Shown: positions 14,808 through 23,303, counted from the first letter of the stretch. The stretch: DNA of 43,357 nt from Clostridium sp. DSM 8431 (GCF_900116755.1 NZ_FPBY01000006.1:1-43357); one strand, 5' to 3'. Notes: generated by a model from the letters alone, not told the origin. Program-made: numbers and translations.

Positions 14808-17384
14808 TTACTCCACCACCAATTCATGTCTAAGTTCATTAAACTCTTTCATTAAAGCCTCTATCTCACTATCAATATCACTTAATGTATCCTTATAACG
14901 TTCCTTAAGCATCTCAATAATATGAATTTCTTCCTTTAGTGGCACTTTAACTAAATCTACTATTTGCTCTACTATACTTCCAAACCATTTCTTATAGATA
15001 AGCATGTCCACTTCTTCATCAGTAAGCTTAAGTATTCTTTCTTGAACCTCTTCCTTAAGTTCTTTTTCATCATTCTTTATAGATTTATTAAGAGAAGATT
15101 TTTTACTTAATAAATTATCAACCTTTTTAAGAAGCTTATATTCAAAACTTGTCTTATCTGCTTTCTTAAGTTCACTTTTTAAGGCTTTAGAATCAAAAGA
15201 ATCCCCCACTTCATCATTTTCATTCTTTTTAAGAACATTAAATAAAGCATTATTTTCATCACTATCCTCAACCTTTGCACTTTCAACAAGGTCTGAAAGG
15301 CTACTATCTATATCTAAAACCTCTTCCTTCTTATCTTCAATTGCCCTAATTTCATCAGCATAAAGTTCACTTGCTATTAATTCATTAGGTACAATTCTTC
15401 CTACATATCCATCCTGCTCTTCTCTCTTCTTATTTCCTGAACCCTTTGTTATCATGTTAGGTTGACGTTTGCGACCTGCCCTATAAAATCCTTCATTTGC
15501 AATGATTTCTGTATCACGCATTAAGTAATTTTTCCAAATCTCTGCAATTACCTGATATCCATTATAAGCATCAATAAATTCATAGCCTCTTAGCATTTCC
15601 TTTATATCTTCAAGCATTTCTTCCATAAGATTTGTCAAATCAGAATCCTTATTAATTTCTCTTAAATCATTCCAGTACTTTTCTATATACTTTTCTGTTT
15701 TCTCCTTAATTTCTTCAGAGATTGTCTTAATTTTTTCATCCTTTAAAATCTCATTAGTTAATTCATCTATACTAACCTTAAACTCCACATAGCCTGGTCT
15801 AATTTCCTTTAAGTTTTTATCTAAAACATCCTTTGCAAGGCTTTGTAATATATATAAATCCTCAATATTTCTTTTTGGTATTCCTCCAAGCATATGGGCA
15901 TCTACATCATGGCTTATTTCTGAATCTATGCTTTCAACATATCTTGGAATATTTAAATTGTAATCATTTTTTCTTATATCTTCTCTGCTAGCTAATGTGC
16001 TGTAGCCTTTTATTTCTTTTCTGCTTACATAAACATCAACTATTTTAGCAATATCTTTCTCCTGTAATTCATTTTGTTTTCCTACCTTAATAAAGCTTTT
16101 TGATGCATCAATAATAAGAACTGGGGCATCAATTTCTCTATTTTTCTTAAGAATTATAATTACAACTGGAATACCTGTGTTTGTAAAAAGATTGCTTGGA
16201 AGTCCTATTACTGCATCAATATTTCCTTTATCTAAAAGCTTCTGTCTTATTTCACCTTCAGCTGAGCCTCTAAATAAAACACCATGGGGAAGCACAATTC
16301 CCATAGTTCCCTCTGGACTTAAGTGATATAGACCATGAAGTAAAAAGGCAAAGTCTCCCTTTGAATCTGGTGGAAGAGTTCCTGCAATTTCAAAACGAGG
16401 ATCACTAACCTTTAAGCTTGACTTATTCCAACCACTCACAGAATATGGTGGATTCATAACTATTCCATCAAAGAGAACAGCTTCATTTGGTTTTGCTGGA
16501 TCTTCTGGCCAGTCTGGACCTAAAGTATCACCATTTTTTATTGTCATTTTTTCAGGGCGCACCCCATGAAGTAATAAATTCATACGAGTTAAGTTATATG
16601 TAGTTGTATTCTTTTCCTGACCATAATATTTAAGTTCCTTTTGAGACTCTTTATCTAAATGTCTACTTACTGTTAATAAAAGAGACCCTGAACCTACTGT
16701 TGGATCATAAATTGATTTTATATTTGATGATTTAGAAACTATCTGCGCAATAACTTCACTTACTTGATGGGGAGTATAGAATTCTCCAGCCTTCTTTCCT
16801 GATTCCATGGCAAACTGTCCAATTAAATATTCATAGGCATCACCTAAAACATCACCTTTTTGAAGAGATACCATGTTTAAATCTGCAAATAATAGTATAA
16901 GTGATTTAATGTTCTTGTTTCTTTCATTTAAGTTGCTTCCAAGAGCTGTATTAGTTAAATCAAGAGTTGAACTTGAAAATAATCCTTCAAAATCATCTGC
17001 CTCTTTTGATGCTGCTATTGTTCTTTCAAAATTATTTAAACTATCAATAACCTTTTGAACTTCAAAATTACCAGTATAAATATCCTTAACCCATGTTTGA
17101 TAAAGATATTTAGGTGCTACAGCATATCCTAATGCATCTTGAATTGCTTCTTCTAGGTCTTTTCCATATTCATCATGAAGTTCTAAATAAGCTTTAAGTA
17201 ATTCTTCTTCATTTAAATAGTCATTTTGTGTTGTCTTTTTAAATTCATCTAAAGTTTTATCACTTAAAAACTTATAAAACATTAATCCAAGCATATAGTC
17301 TTTATAACGACTAGCATCCATGGAACCTCTAAGTTCATTTGCTCCATTCCATAGCCTTCTTTTTATTTCTTCTGATGTTATCAT
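14808..17384 (-). CDS. hsdM: type I restriction-modification methyltransferase subunit (long form)
   Basis: 858 aa. The N-terminal helical domain and N6-adenine methylase core carry motif I DPTVGSGSLL near 227 and motif IV NPPYSVSGW near 311; GEFYTPHQVSEV precedes motif I as in other HsdM. Beyond residue 520 comes a charged, coiled-coil-rich extension of over 300 residues ending LKERYKDTLSDIDSEIEALM, as found in the longer HsdM class. First gene of the hsd operon; a GGGGAAAAG site precedes the start. The ardA gene lies 134 bp upstream on the same strand. Confidence 0.95.
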   Translation of the reverse strand: MITSEEIKRRLWNGANELRGSMDASRYKDYMLGLMFYKFLSDKTLDEFKKTTQNDYLNEEELLKAYLELHDEYGKDLEEAIQDALGYAVAPKYLYQTWVKDIYTGNFEVQKVIDSLNNFERTIAASKEADDFEGLFSSSTLDLTNTALGSNLNERNKNIKSLILLFADLNMVSLQKGDVLGDAYEYLIGQFAMESGKKAGEFYTPHQVSEVIAQIVSKSSNIKSIYDPTVGSGSLLLTVSRHLDKESQKELKYYGQEKNTTTYNLTRMNLLLHGVRPEKMTIKNGDTLGPDWPEDPAKPNEAVLFDGIVMNPPYSVSGWNKSSLKVSDPRFEIAGTLPPDSKGDFAFLLHGLYHLSPEGTMGIVLPHGVLFRGSAEGEIRQKLLDKGNIDAVIGLPSNLFTNTGIPVVIIILKKNREIDAPVLIIDASKSFIKVGKQNELQEKDIAKIVDVYVSRKEIKGYSTLASREDIRKNDYNLNIPRYVESIDSEISHDVDAHMLGGIPKRNIEDLYILQSLAKDVLDKNLKEIRPGYVEFKVSIDELTNEILKDEKIKTISEEIKEKTEKYIEKYWNDLREINKDSDLTNLMEEMLEDIKEMLRGYEFIDAYNGYQVIAEIWKNYLMRDTEIIANEGFYRAGRKRQPNMITKGSGNKKREEQDGYVGRIVPNELIASELYADEIRAIEDKKEEVLDIDSSLSDLVESAKVEDSDENNALFNVLKKNENDEVGDSFDSKALKSELKKADKTSFEYKLLKKVDNLLSKKSSLNKSIKNDEKELKEEVQERILKLTDEEVDMLIYKKWFGSIVEQIVDLVKVPLKEEIHIIEMLKERYKDTLSDIDSEIEALMKEFNELRHELVVE

Positions 17385-17518
17385 TCTCTTTTCCCCACAT
17401 TTCCAAAGCAGTACTCTGCTATAAAATTTATGTATTTATATATACCTTCATATACTTACATATAATTCTATATTATCATTTTATTGTATTATCTTACAAT
17501 AAATTTATTTTAGCAATT

Positions 17519-18043
17519 TTATACATTTCTAACTGCTATGGTTTCATCCTCATCTATATTAAAATTTTCTTTTAAATCTTCTCCAAACCTTTTCAAATCA
17601 AAATATCTTGCTAAGGTTTCTTTATCTATATTAATTACATCACCATAAATCTGATCTATATAACTTAAAGCTAGATTAACATCTATATTTGATTCACTAC
17701 TATTTAAATTAATTATTAATCTATTATCTTTTTCATCTATGGCCTTATCTAAAGTGCAATTTTCATTTTTCATAATTGTACTGCATATTTTAATTTCCTC
17801 TTCATCCATATCATAAAGTTCTTCTGCTATATAATTAAGTTCATCTATGTCTGAATACTTCTTTATAAAAGTTCCAGGAAATTCACATTCATAATCAAAA
17901 ATAAAATACTCTAAGTCCTCATCAGTCACATCTATATTCCTTAATACCTCTTGAATTTCGCTATCTTTAGCAGGAAGTTCTAGCCATGCTCCTATAAGCT
18001 GCCCCTCATTATACTTTCTTAAGTTTGCTAAAAATATTTTCAT
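17519..18043 (-). CDS. ardA: antirestriction protein ArdA
   Basis: 174 aa, very acidic, as expected for this DNA-mimicking dimer that blocks type I restriction enzymes. The opening IFLANLRKYNEGQLIGAWLE and FIFDYECEFPG match ArdA, and ETLARYFDLKRFGEDL near 142-157 corresponds to the conserved antirestriction motif. ArdA is usually carried by conjugative elements and plasmids; here it lies directly upstream of, and on the same strand as, a complete type I system. No conjugation gene is visible. The ribosome binding site is weak (GAGG 12 bases from the ATG). Confidence 0.85.
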   Translation of the reverse strand: MKIFLANLRKYNEGQLIGAWLELPAKDSEIQEVLRNIDVTDEDLEYFIFDYECEFPGTFIKKYSDIDELNYIAEELYDMDEEEIKICSTIMKNENCTLDKAIDEKDNRLIINLNSSESNIDVNLALSYIDQIYGDVINIDKETLARYFDLKRFGEDLKENFNIDEDETIAVRNV

Positions 18044-18349
18044 GCTACTTCATGCCTCTCTTTAAAATATTTTCAAATATATTATTCCTCATCTGTAATA
18101 TTTTATTATTTTTTATTTGCTTCTTTAAAATAAAGTATGTGACATAACATTTTTTAATTTTGTTATCTCTTTAAAAGGTTCTAAAATCAAAAAAATACCC
18201 TATACAAACTTAAAGCTTGTACAAGGCATTAATAATTATTTATATTCCCTAGGAACCTCATTATTAGTTTCATATATTTTAATAAAACCTCACCCCAATT
18301 ATTATTTTTCTCTAAACGTAATTTTAAAACAATATAAATATATTTGTTT
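18044..18349. other. intergenic AT-rich region upstream of ardA
   Basis: No ORF or repeat is convincing here. It should contain the minus-strand ardA promoter. A weak dyad CTTGTAC/TACAAAC lies around 18203-18225. Nothing else is recognised. Confidence 0.4.
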
Positions 18350-18383
18350 TTTTCACAATATTGACACAATTCCCCTATATAAT
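18350..18383 (+). promoter_or_regulatory. Pho-box-like promoter of sRNA copy 2
   Basis: TTTTCAC (18350-18356), AATA, TTGACAC (18361-18367), 10 bp, TATAAT (18378-18383). The first repeat is less conserved than in the other copies, but the spacing is identical. Confidence 0.6.
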
Positions 18384-18389
18384 AAAAGC

Positions 18390-18472
18390 ATAACGTAAAT
18401 AAATCATTTTTATTCCCTTAAATGATAATTTTAAAAAAGACTTCTTTCCCCTTATTTAAGAAGTCTTTTTTA
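18390..18472 (+). ncRNA. putative small RNA, copy 2
   Basis: About 83 nt. Hairpin 1 is ATCATTT/AAATGAT with the loop TTATTCCCTT. Against copies 1 and 3, stem position 3 changes from T-A to C-G and position 7 from A-T to T-A, both compensatory. Hairpin 2 is the conserved terminator with TTTCCCC in its loop. The terminator probably also ends channel-gene transcripts from the other side. Confidence 0.62.
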
Positions 18473-18501
18473 ATGCAAAGAAAATATAAATTTTTTTGAT
18501 G

Positions 18502-18602
18502 TTAGACACTGATTTTGACTGGCTTTCTCATATGGAAGTTGTCAAGGCCGCAAAAGAAAGCTGCTTCCTGCACTGAAAAGCGTGATGTCAGCCACTTTGT
18601 TC
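18502..18602 (-). pseudogene. C-terminal relic, possibly an AraC-type regulator
   Basis: The minus strand reads GTKWLTSRFSVQEAAFFCGL, DNFHMRKPVKISV, stop. The SVQEAAFFCGLDNF pattern resembles the second helix-turn-helix of AraC regulators (SVQEIA-xx-CGF-x). Base composition here is clearly richer in G+C than the surroundings, suggesting DNA of other origin. No start or upstream part remains. Family assignment is tentative. Confidence 0.35.
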
Positions 18603-18604
18603 CT

Positions 18605-19897
18605 TTATCTTATTAATTTCTTAATAACTATTGATGTAAATATTGCTACAAACAATATTCCAAATAATATTTGTATAGTGCATAAAAAGGTGGTAACTCC
18701 ATTCAATGGCGTTATGTTTCCATAGCCTACTGTAGAAAATGTAACTATGCTAAAATGCACACAAGTTCCAAAATCCTTAGCTATTTCTCCTAAGTTCAAA
18801 GTTTCTCCTCTAAAGGATGCATAATTAATATTACTTGAATCAGCTAATTGTAACCCTGAGAACATATAGCATATAGCAAAAAATATTATAATAAAGGCAA
18901 ACCAAAAAACAAATCTACCAATCTTTTGTCCAAAACCACATATAATCCAGCTTATTCTATCCCATATCTGCATATAGATATTCTTTTTTGCAATCATATG
19001 ATACTTTTGATATTGGTATTTATACTCGTCTAAATAATCTATATCTGAATTTTTAATCTTTAGACAATTTATTAATGTATAATACATGGTAGCTAACTCC
19101 TCTGCTACTTCTCTACGCTTTTTCTCATCAACCTTTCTATTCCTATACTTCATTAAATCTATATATGTACTTTTATTAAATTCACTTTCTCCATATTGTC
19201 CATAAAACTCTAATTCAGCATTAATCATATTTATAATTCCAGTTCCTGATATATCACTGTCATTAAATACTGCAGAGTGAAATTCACATCTTTTAAATAC
19301 ACCTTCATTAACACTGCAATTATTAAAGGATGTTAATACTAAAGCGCAAGACTCCCAAATAGAATTATCTAATAAACAATCTTTAAACTTTACATTTGCA
19401 AGATCACACTTTAAAAATTCTGTTGATATAATTTTAGTTTCAAGTTCTCCATTTTTATCTGTATCAATATCTATAGTTTTAAATGAACAATTTTCAAAAA
19501 TAGTCTTAAGACCTCTAGTTTGGCACCTTTCAAATTTACATCCCCAAAATCTACAATTAACAAATTTGATATTTTGAAATATGCAGTGAGTAAAATTTAC
19601 ATACCAAAAAGTTCCCTGTATTACATACAGCTCCTCTTCATCTATAACAGCCCTTTCTCCTATACATGTATTTCTAAAATCCACAAAATAATATTCTCCG
19701 CAATTTAATTTTATTGCATCCTTTAGTGCCTCTGTATTATCTTCCTCTAATGTGCAAAACTGCACCATTTTATAATTTTCTTCACTGGGCTTTTGAAGGT
19801 TTTCTTCTATTTTTATTTTTACTTCCCTTGTATTTTTCTTATATATTTCAATTAATTCTTCATACCTTTTGTTTTCTTTTTTATAATTAATGCTCAA
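18605..19897 (-). CDS. pentapeptide-repeat protein fused to a two-TM potassium channel
   Basis: 430 aa. Residues about 85-215 form an irregular series of five-residue repeats (FVDFRNT, FTHCIFQNIKFVNCRFWGCKF, KFKDCLLDNS and so on), predicted to fold as a right-handed square beta-helix. A charged helical linker follows. Then comes a pore module: a TM near 325-345, a pore helix and selectivity filter TVGYG near 389-393, and a second TM ending IVIKKLIR. It is likely a K+-selective channel with a large cytoplasmic pentapeptide domain, the role of which is unknown. The start is a TTG at 19897 (AAGGTGG 9 bases upstream); no ATG fits. It lies between sRNA copies 2 and 3. Confidence 0.85.
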   Translation of the reverse strand: MSINYKKENKRYEELIEIYKKNTREVKIKIEENLQKPSEENYKMVQFCTLEEDNTEALKDAIKLNCGEYYFVDFRNTCIGERAVIDEEELYVIQGTFWYVNFTHCIFQNIKFVNCRFWGCKFERCQTRGLKTIFENCSFKTIDIDTDKNGELETKIISTEFLKCDLANVKFKDCLLDNSIWESCALVLTSFNNCSVNEGVFKRCEFHSAVFNDSDISGTGIINMINAELEFYGQYGESEFNKSTYIDLMKYRNRKVDEKKRREVAEELATMYYTLINCLKIKNSDIDYLDEYKYQYQKYHMIAKKNIYMQIWDRISWIICGFGQKIGRFVFWFAFIIIFFAICYMFSGLQLADSSNINYASFRGETLNLGEIAKDFGTCVHFSIVTFSTVGYGNITPLNGVTTFLCTIQILFGILFVAIFTSIVIKKLIR

Positions 19898-20028
19898 AGC
19901 TTACTTCCACCTTCTATTCTCTCTTAAGTCCCTTATACTTAATCTATACCCTTAGTATTTACTTTTTTATTGTACTTTTATGTTTTTTTAGGTTAACCTT
20001 ACGTCTAAAGCTTTTAATTAAATTATTT

Positions 20029-20062
20029 TTGTCACAATAATGACACAATATCTCTATATAAT
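20029..20062 (+). promoter_or_regulatory. Pho-box-like promoter of sRNA copy 3
   Basis: TTGTCAC (20029-20035), AATA, ATGACAC (20040-20046), 10 bp, TATAAT (20057-20062). Best-preserved copy of the family consensus. Confidence 0.68.
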
Positions 20063-20068
20063 AAGTTT

Positions 20069-20157
20069 GTAAAGCAAAGTAAATAAATCATTATTATTCC
20101 CCAAAATAATAATTTTAAAAAAGACTTCTTTCCCCTCATTTAAGAAGTCTTTTTTTA
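20069..20157 (+). ncRNA. putative small RNA, copy 3
   Basis: About 89 nt. Hairpin 1 is ATTATTATT/AATAATAAT with CCCC in the loop; hairpin 2 is the conserved terminator (20117-20156) with TCCCC in the loop. Unlike copies 1 and 2, no minus-strand gene ends here, so this terminator can only serve the plus-strand transcript. That argues for a real small transcript. bioY control elements begin 27 bp downstream. Confidence 0.68.
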
Positions 20158-20185
20158 TTAACCAAAAGCATAACTCAAATCTTAA

Positions 20186-20239
20186 TTGTTAACCCATCTT
20201 ACAAAATCAGTTGACATTTCAATTCCATATATGTTATAA
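20186..20239 (+). promoter_or_regulatory. bioY promoter with BirA-type operator
   Basis: TTGTTAAC (20186-20193), 16 bp, GTTGACAT (20210-20217) is a BirA biotin-repressor box; the canonical form is TTGTTAAC and GTTAACAA with about 15 bp between. The right half overlaps the -35 TTGACA (20211-20216), with TTATAA 17 bp further on, so biotin-loaded BirA would block the promoter. Confidence 0.75.
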
Positions 20240-20274
20240 AAAATGTATATTGTAAAATTAAGGAGCTGAATCAA

Positions 20275-20838
20275 ATGAATGTAAAAACAAAAGATCTAAT
20301 AGATATTTCAATCTTTACTGCACTAATAGCTATTGGAGCTTTTATAAAAATACCAGTTCCAGTCTGTCCCTTTACTCTTCAGCTTTTATTCACTACTTTA
20401 GCTGGAATAATATTAGGTGCAAAAAAAGGAGCTATAAGTGTTTTATGTTATATAATTATTGGCCTTATTGGCGTACCTATTTTTGTATCAGGAGGAGGTC
20501 TTCTTTATATTTTTCAGCCTACCTTTGGTTATCTTTCAGGCTTTGCTTTAGGTAGCTTTGTAACTGGATGTATTGCTAACAGTTCAAACCTTCCATCCTT
20601 TAAAAGACTTATCTTAGCTAACTTCATAGGTTTAGCCATAGTATATACCCTAGGCATGTTATATTATTGGTTTATTATGACTTTCTATGTTGGTTCAGGT
20701 ATAGGAATCTTTACACTTTTTCTTTATTGCTTTATCTTAGCAGTTCCTGGAGACATTGCTCTTTGCATTCTTGCAGCAGTTTTAGGGAAAAGATTACTTC
20801 CAGTATTAAAAAGAAATAATATAGGCTTTAATGCTTAA
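20275..20838 (+). CDS. bioY: biotin transporter substrate-binding component
   Basis: 187 aa, six membrane segments, the S component of an ECF transporter. The opening LIDISIFTALIAIGAFIKIP, the VCPFTLQLLFTTLAG segment and LLYIFQPTFGYLSGF are BioY hallmarks. No ECF module genes (ecfA/ecfT) are present in the window, so it would use a shared one. AAGGAG precedes the ATG. First gene of bioY-bioD-bioA, under a BirA operator. Confidence 0.95.
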   Translation: MNVKTKDLIDISIFTALIAIGAFIKIPVPVCPFTLQLLFTTLAGIILGAKKGAISVLCYIIIGLIGVPIFVSGGGLLYIFQPTFGYLSGFALGSFVTGCIANSSNLPSFKRLILANFIGLAIVYTLGMLYYWFIMTFYVGSGIGIFTLFLYCFILAVPGDIALCILAAVLGKRLLPVLKRNNIGFNA

Positions 20839-20856
20839 AATGAAGGAGAAATTAAA

Positions 20857-21540
20857 ATGAGTAAAAATTTATTTATTACAGGTACAGGAACAGATGTAGG
20901 TAAAACCTTTATCTCTGCACTTATTATAAAAAAACTTTATGAAAATGGATTTAATGCTGGCTATTTTAAGGCTGCTATGAGTGGAAATATTAGAGATAAT
21001 AAGGAAAATCTAATTCCTGGTGATGCAAAATTTGTAAAAGAAGTATCGGGTATATCTGAATCTCTTAAAGATATGTGTCCATATGTTTATGAAAATGCTG
21101 TTTCTCCTCACTTAGCTTCAAGAATAGAAAGACAGCCAATAAAAATGGACATTATAAAAGAAAAATTTAATAAGGTATGTGAAAAGTATGATTATGTAAC
21201 TATGGAAGGCAGTGGTGGTATTATATGTCCTATATCCTTTGATAAAGAAAAGATCATGCTTGAAGATATTATTAGAGAATTAAATTTATCATGCTTAATT
21301 GTTGCAGATGCAGGACTTGGTACTATTAATGATGTGGTTTTAACTATTGAATATATGAAAAGCAAAGGGATAAATGTAAAAGGCATAATCTTTAATCATT
21401 ATCATGAAGGTAATGTTATGGAAGAGGACAACCTTAAAATGTGTGAATACTTAACTAATTTAAAGGTAATAGCCTGCGTTAAAGACTCTGATACTAAAAT
21501 TAATATTGATGCTGACACTTTAGCATCTTTGTATGAATAA
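20857..21540 (+). CDS. bioD: dethiobiotin synthetase
   Basis: 227 aa, normal length. Carboxylates and cyclises 7,8-diaminopelargonate to dethiobiotin with ATP. P-loop GTGTDVGKTF near residues 8-17, the catalytic-site KAAMSGN (K-x-x-x-S-G), PHLASR and the EGSGGIICP nucleotide/substrate loop are all present. AAGGAG lies 8 bases before the ATG; bioA follows after 14 bp. Confidence 0.96.
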   Translation: MSKNLFITGTGTDVGKTFISALIIKKLYENGFNAGYFKAAMSGNIRDNKENLIPGDAKFVKEVSGISESLKDMCPYVYENAVSPHLASRIERQPIKMDIIKEKFNKVCEKYDYVTMEGSGGIICPISFDKEKIMLEDIIRELNLSCLIVADAGLGTINDVVLTIEYMKSKGINVKGIIFNHYHEGNVMEEDNLKMCEYLTNLKVIACVKDSDTKINIDADTLASLYE

Positions 21541-21554
21541 GGAGGAAAAATATT

Positions 21555-22760
21555 ATGATATGGTACCCTTATGAACAAATGAAAACTATGAAAGCACCTA
21601 TAAAAATTGTAGCTGCAAAAGGTGTTTATCTTATTACAGAAGATAATAAAAAATTAATTGATTCCATTTCTTCCTGGTGGAGCGTTATTCATGGCTATAA
21701 TCACCCTGCATTAAATGAAGCTTTAACAAATCAGGTAAGTCACTTTTCTCATGTTATGCTAGGAGGATTAACCCATGACCCCGCACTGAAATTATCTAAA
21801 AAACTTAGAGAATGGCTTCCTTGTGATTTAGACTACTGCTTCTTTTCTGATTCTGGAAGTGTTGCTGTAGAAGTTGCTTTAAAAATGGCTCTTCAATATA
21901 ACACTAACAGGGGTAGCAATAGAAATTTAATTTTAGCTCTTGAACATGCTTATCATGGTGATACTTTTAAGGCTATGGAAGTTGGAGATGATGAAGATTA
22001 CCACTTTGCCTTTGGTAATGACAATGAAAAGAAAAAAGGAGTTATACATATCCCTACAGAAATTCCTGCTTTAGAAGAAACTTTTAAAAACTATGGAGAA
22101 AAACTTTCTTGCTTTATAGTTGAACCTTTGTTGCAGGGCGCTGGAGGCATGAGAATGTACAGTCTTTCCTTTTTAAAGCGTGCTAGAGAATTATGTGATG
22201 AATATGATGTTTTATTTATATTTGATGAGGTAGCTACTGGCTTTGGAAGAACTGGTTACAGATTTGTAGCTGATATTGTTACTCCTGATATTTTAGTTCT
22301 TGGTAAAGCCTTAACTGGAGGTTATATTGGACATGCTGTAACAATAGCTAATCATAAAGTATTTAATGGTTTCTATAGTGATGATAAAACTCACGCCCTT
22401 ATGCATGGCCCAACCTTTATGGGAAATGCTTTAGCTTGCAGCGTTGCTCTTAAGTCTATTGAATTATTTGAAGAAGAAAATTATATTCATAAGATAAAGA
22501 AAATCACTGAAATAATGGAAAGAGAAATGAAGGGTTTTAATCATCCACACATTAAGGAAATAAGAATTATGGGTGGATGTATATGTATTGAAGTTTTTGA
22601 TAGTAAAACCTTAGAAGGCTTTAAAGAATTTGCTTATGATAAAGGAGTTTTTTCAAGACCATTTTTAAATTACATGTATGCTATGGTGCCTTATATAATT
22701 AAGGAAGAGGAACTTATTAAAATTTTAAATACTATGAAAGAATGGTTTGCTTTAATTTAA
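21555..22760 (+). CDS. bioA: adenosylmethionine-8-amino-7-oxononanoate aminotransferase
   Basis: 401 aa, slightly shorter than the usual 420-450. PLP enzyme that makes 7,8-diaminopelargonate from KAPA with SAM as amino donor. The N-terminal WYPYEQM, SSWWSVIHGYNHP, the PLP-site FDEVATGFGRTG (D224) and the Schiff-base K251 in LVLGKALTGGY are visible. The AGGAGG site directly precedes the ATG. With bioD it covers two middle steps; bioF and bioB are not in the window. Confidence 0.94.
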   Translation: MIWYPYEQMKTMKAPIKIVAAKGVYLITEDNKKLIDSISSWWSVIHGYNHPALNEALTNQVSHFSHVMLGGLTHDPALKLSKKLREWLPCDLDYCFFSDSGSVAVEVALKMALQYNTNRGSNRNLILALEHAYHGDTFKAMEVGDDEDYHFAFGNDNEKKKGVIHIPTEIPALEETFKNYGEKLSCFIVEPLLQGAGGMRMYSLSFLKRARELCDEYDVLFIFDEVATGFGRTGYRFVADIVTPDILVLGKALTGGYIGHAVTIANHKVFNGFYSDDKTHALMHGPTFMGNALACSVALKSIELFEEENYIHKIKKITEIMEREMKGFNHPHIKEIRIMGGCICIEVFDSKTLEGFKEFAYDKGVFSRPFLNYMYAMVPYIIKEEELIKILNTMKEWFALI

Positions 22761-22764
22761 CAAT

Positions 22765-22806
22765 AAGATCAGTATCTAAATTTATCTTGATACTGATCTT
22801 GTTTTT
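22765..22806 (+). terminator. terminator of the bioYDA operon
   Basis: Perfect 12-bp stem AAGATCAGTATC/GATACTGATCTT followed by GTTTTT, 4 bp after the bioA stop. Confidence 0.88.
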
Positions 22807-22821
22807 AATATGTAGGAATTT

Positions 22822-23166
22822 TTAGCTCTCTCTAGTATTTCTTATAAATAATCTATGCATAACAATCATTACCCCAAGTACTAAAAATAAGAATACAGGC
22901 AATAAAGCCACTTAAATTGTAATTTTATACTCATTTTATACTCATTATATACTCCTTCTTATTCCAATATTTTTTACTTTTTCAATTACAATATCATTAT
23001 TAGCAGTACTATATACCAATTGTCCATTTTTACATTTCGTAAACTCTTTCATTGCTTCATGACCATCTTTAATGGCCTTTATTACTGCAACATCATCAAC
23101 ATATTTATATTTATCATCTTCATGATATTCAACAATTTCAAAAAGAATATGCCTTTTTATATATTC
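22822..23166 (-). pseudogene. relics of one or two decayed genes
   Basis: This 0.5-kb gap between bioA and the LUD gene keeps minus-strand coding traces without starts. 23166-22945 reads EYIKRHILFEIVEYHEDDKY, then DDVAVIKAIKDGHEAMKEFT, then KCKNGQLVYSTANNDIVIEK and a stop (73 codons, blocked upstream by a stop). 22911-22822 reads VALLPVFLFLVLGVMIVMHR, LFIRNTRES, stop, a lone membrane segment. I do not recognise either family. Codon use is like the neighbours, so these look like native decayed genes. Confidence 0.45.
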
Positions 23167-23303
23167 TTAATCAACTAGCCTTTATTTATCTTTTTTTACT
23201 TTTTAACATCTCAGCTTTCAATAGACTAAAATACCACAATTATTAGTTTTTCATATTATATACAAACAGTTTACTCTTTATTTTGATCTTAATATTATAT
23301 ATA

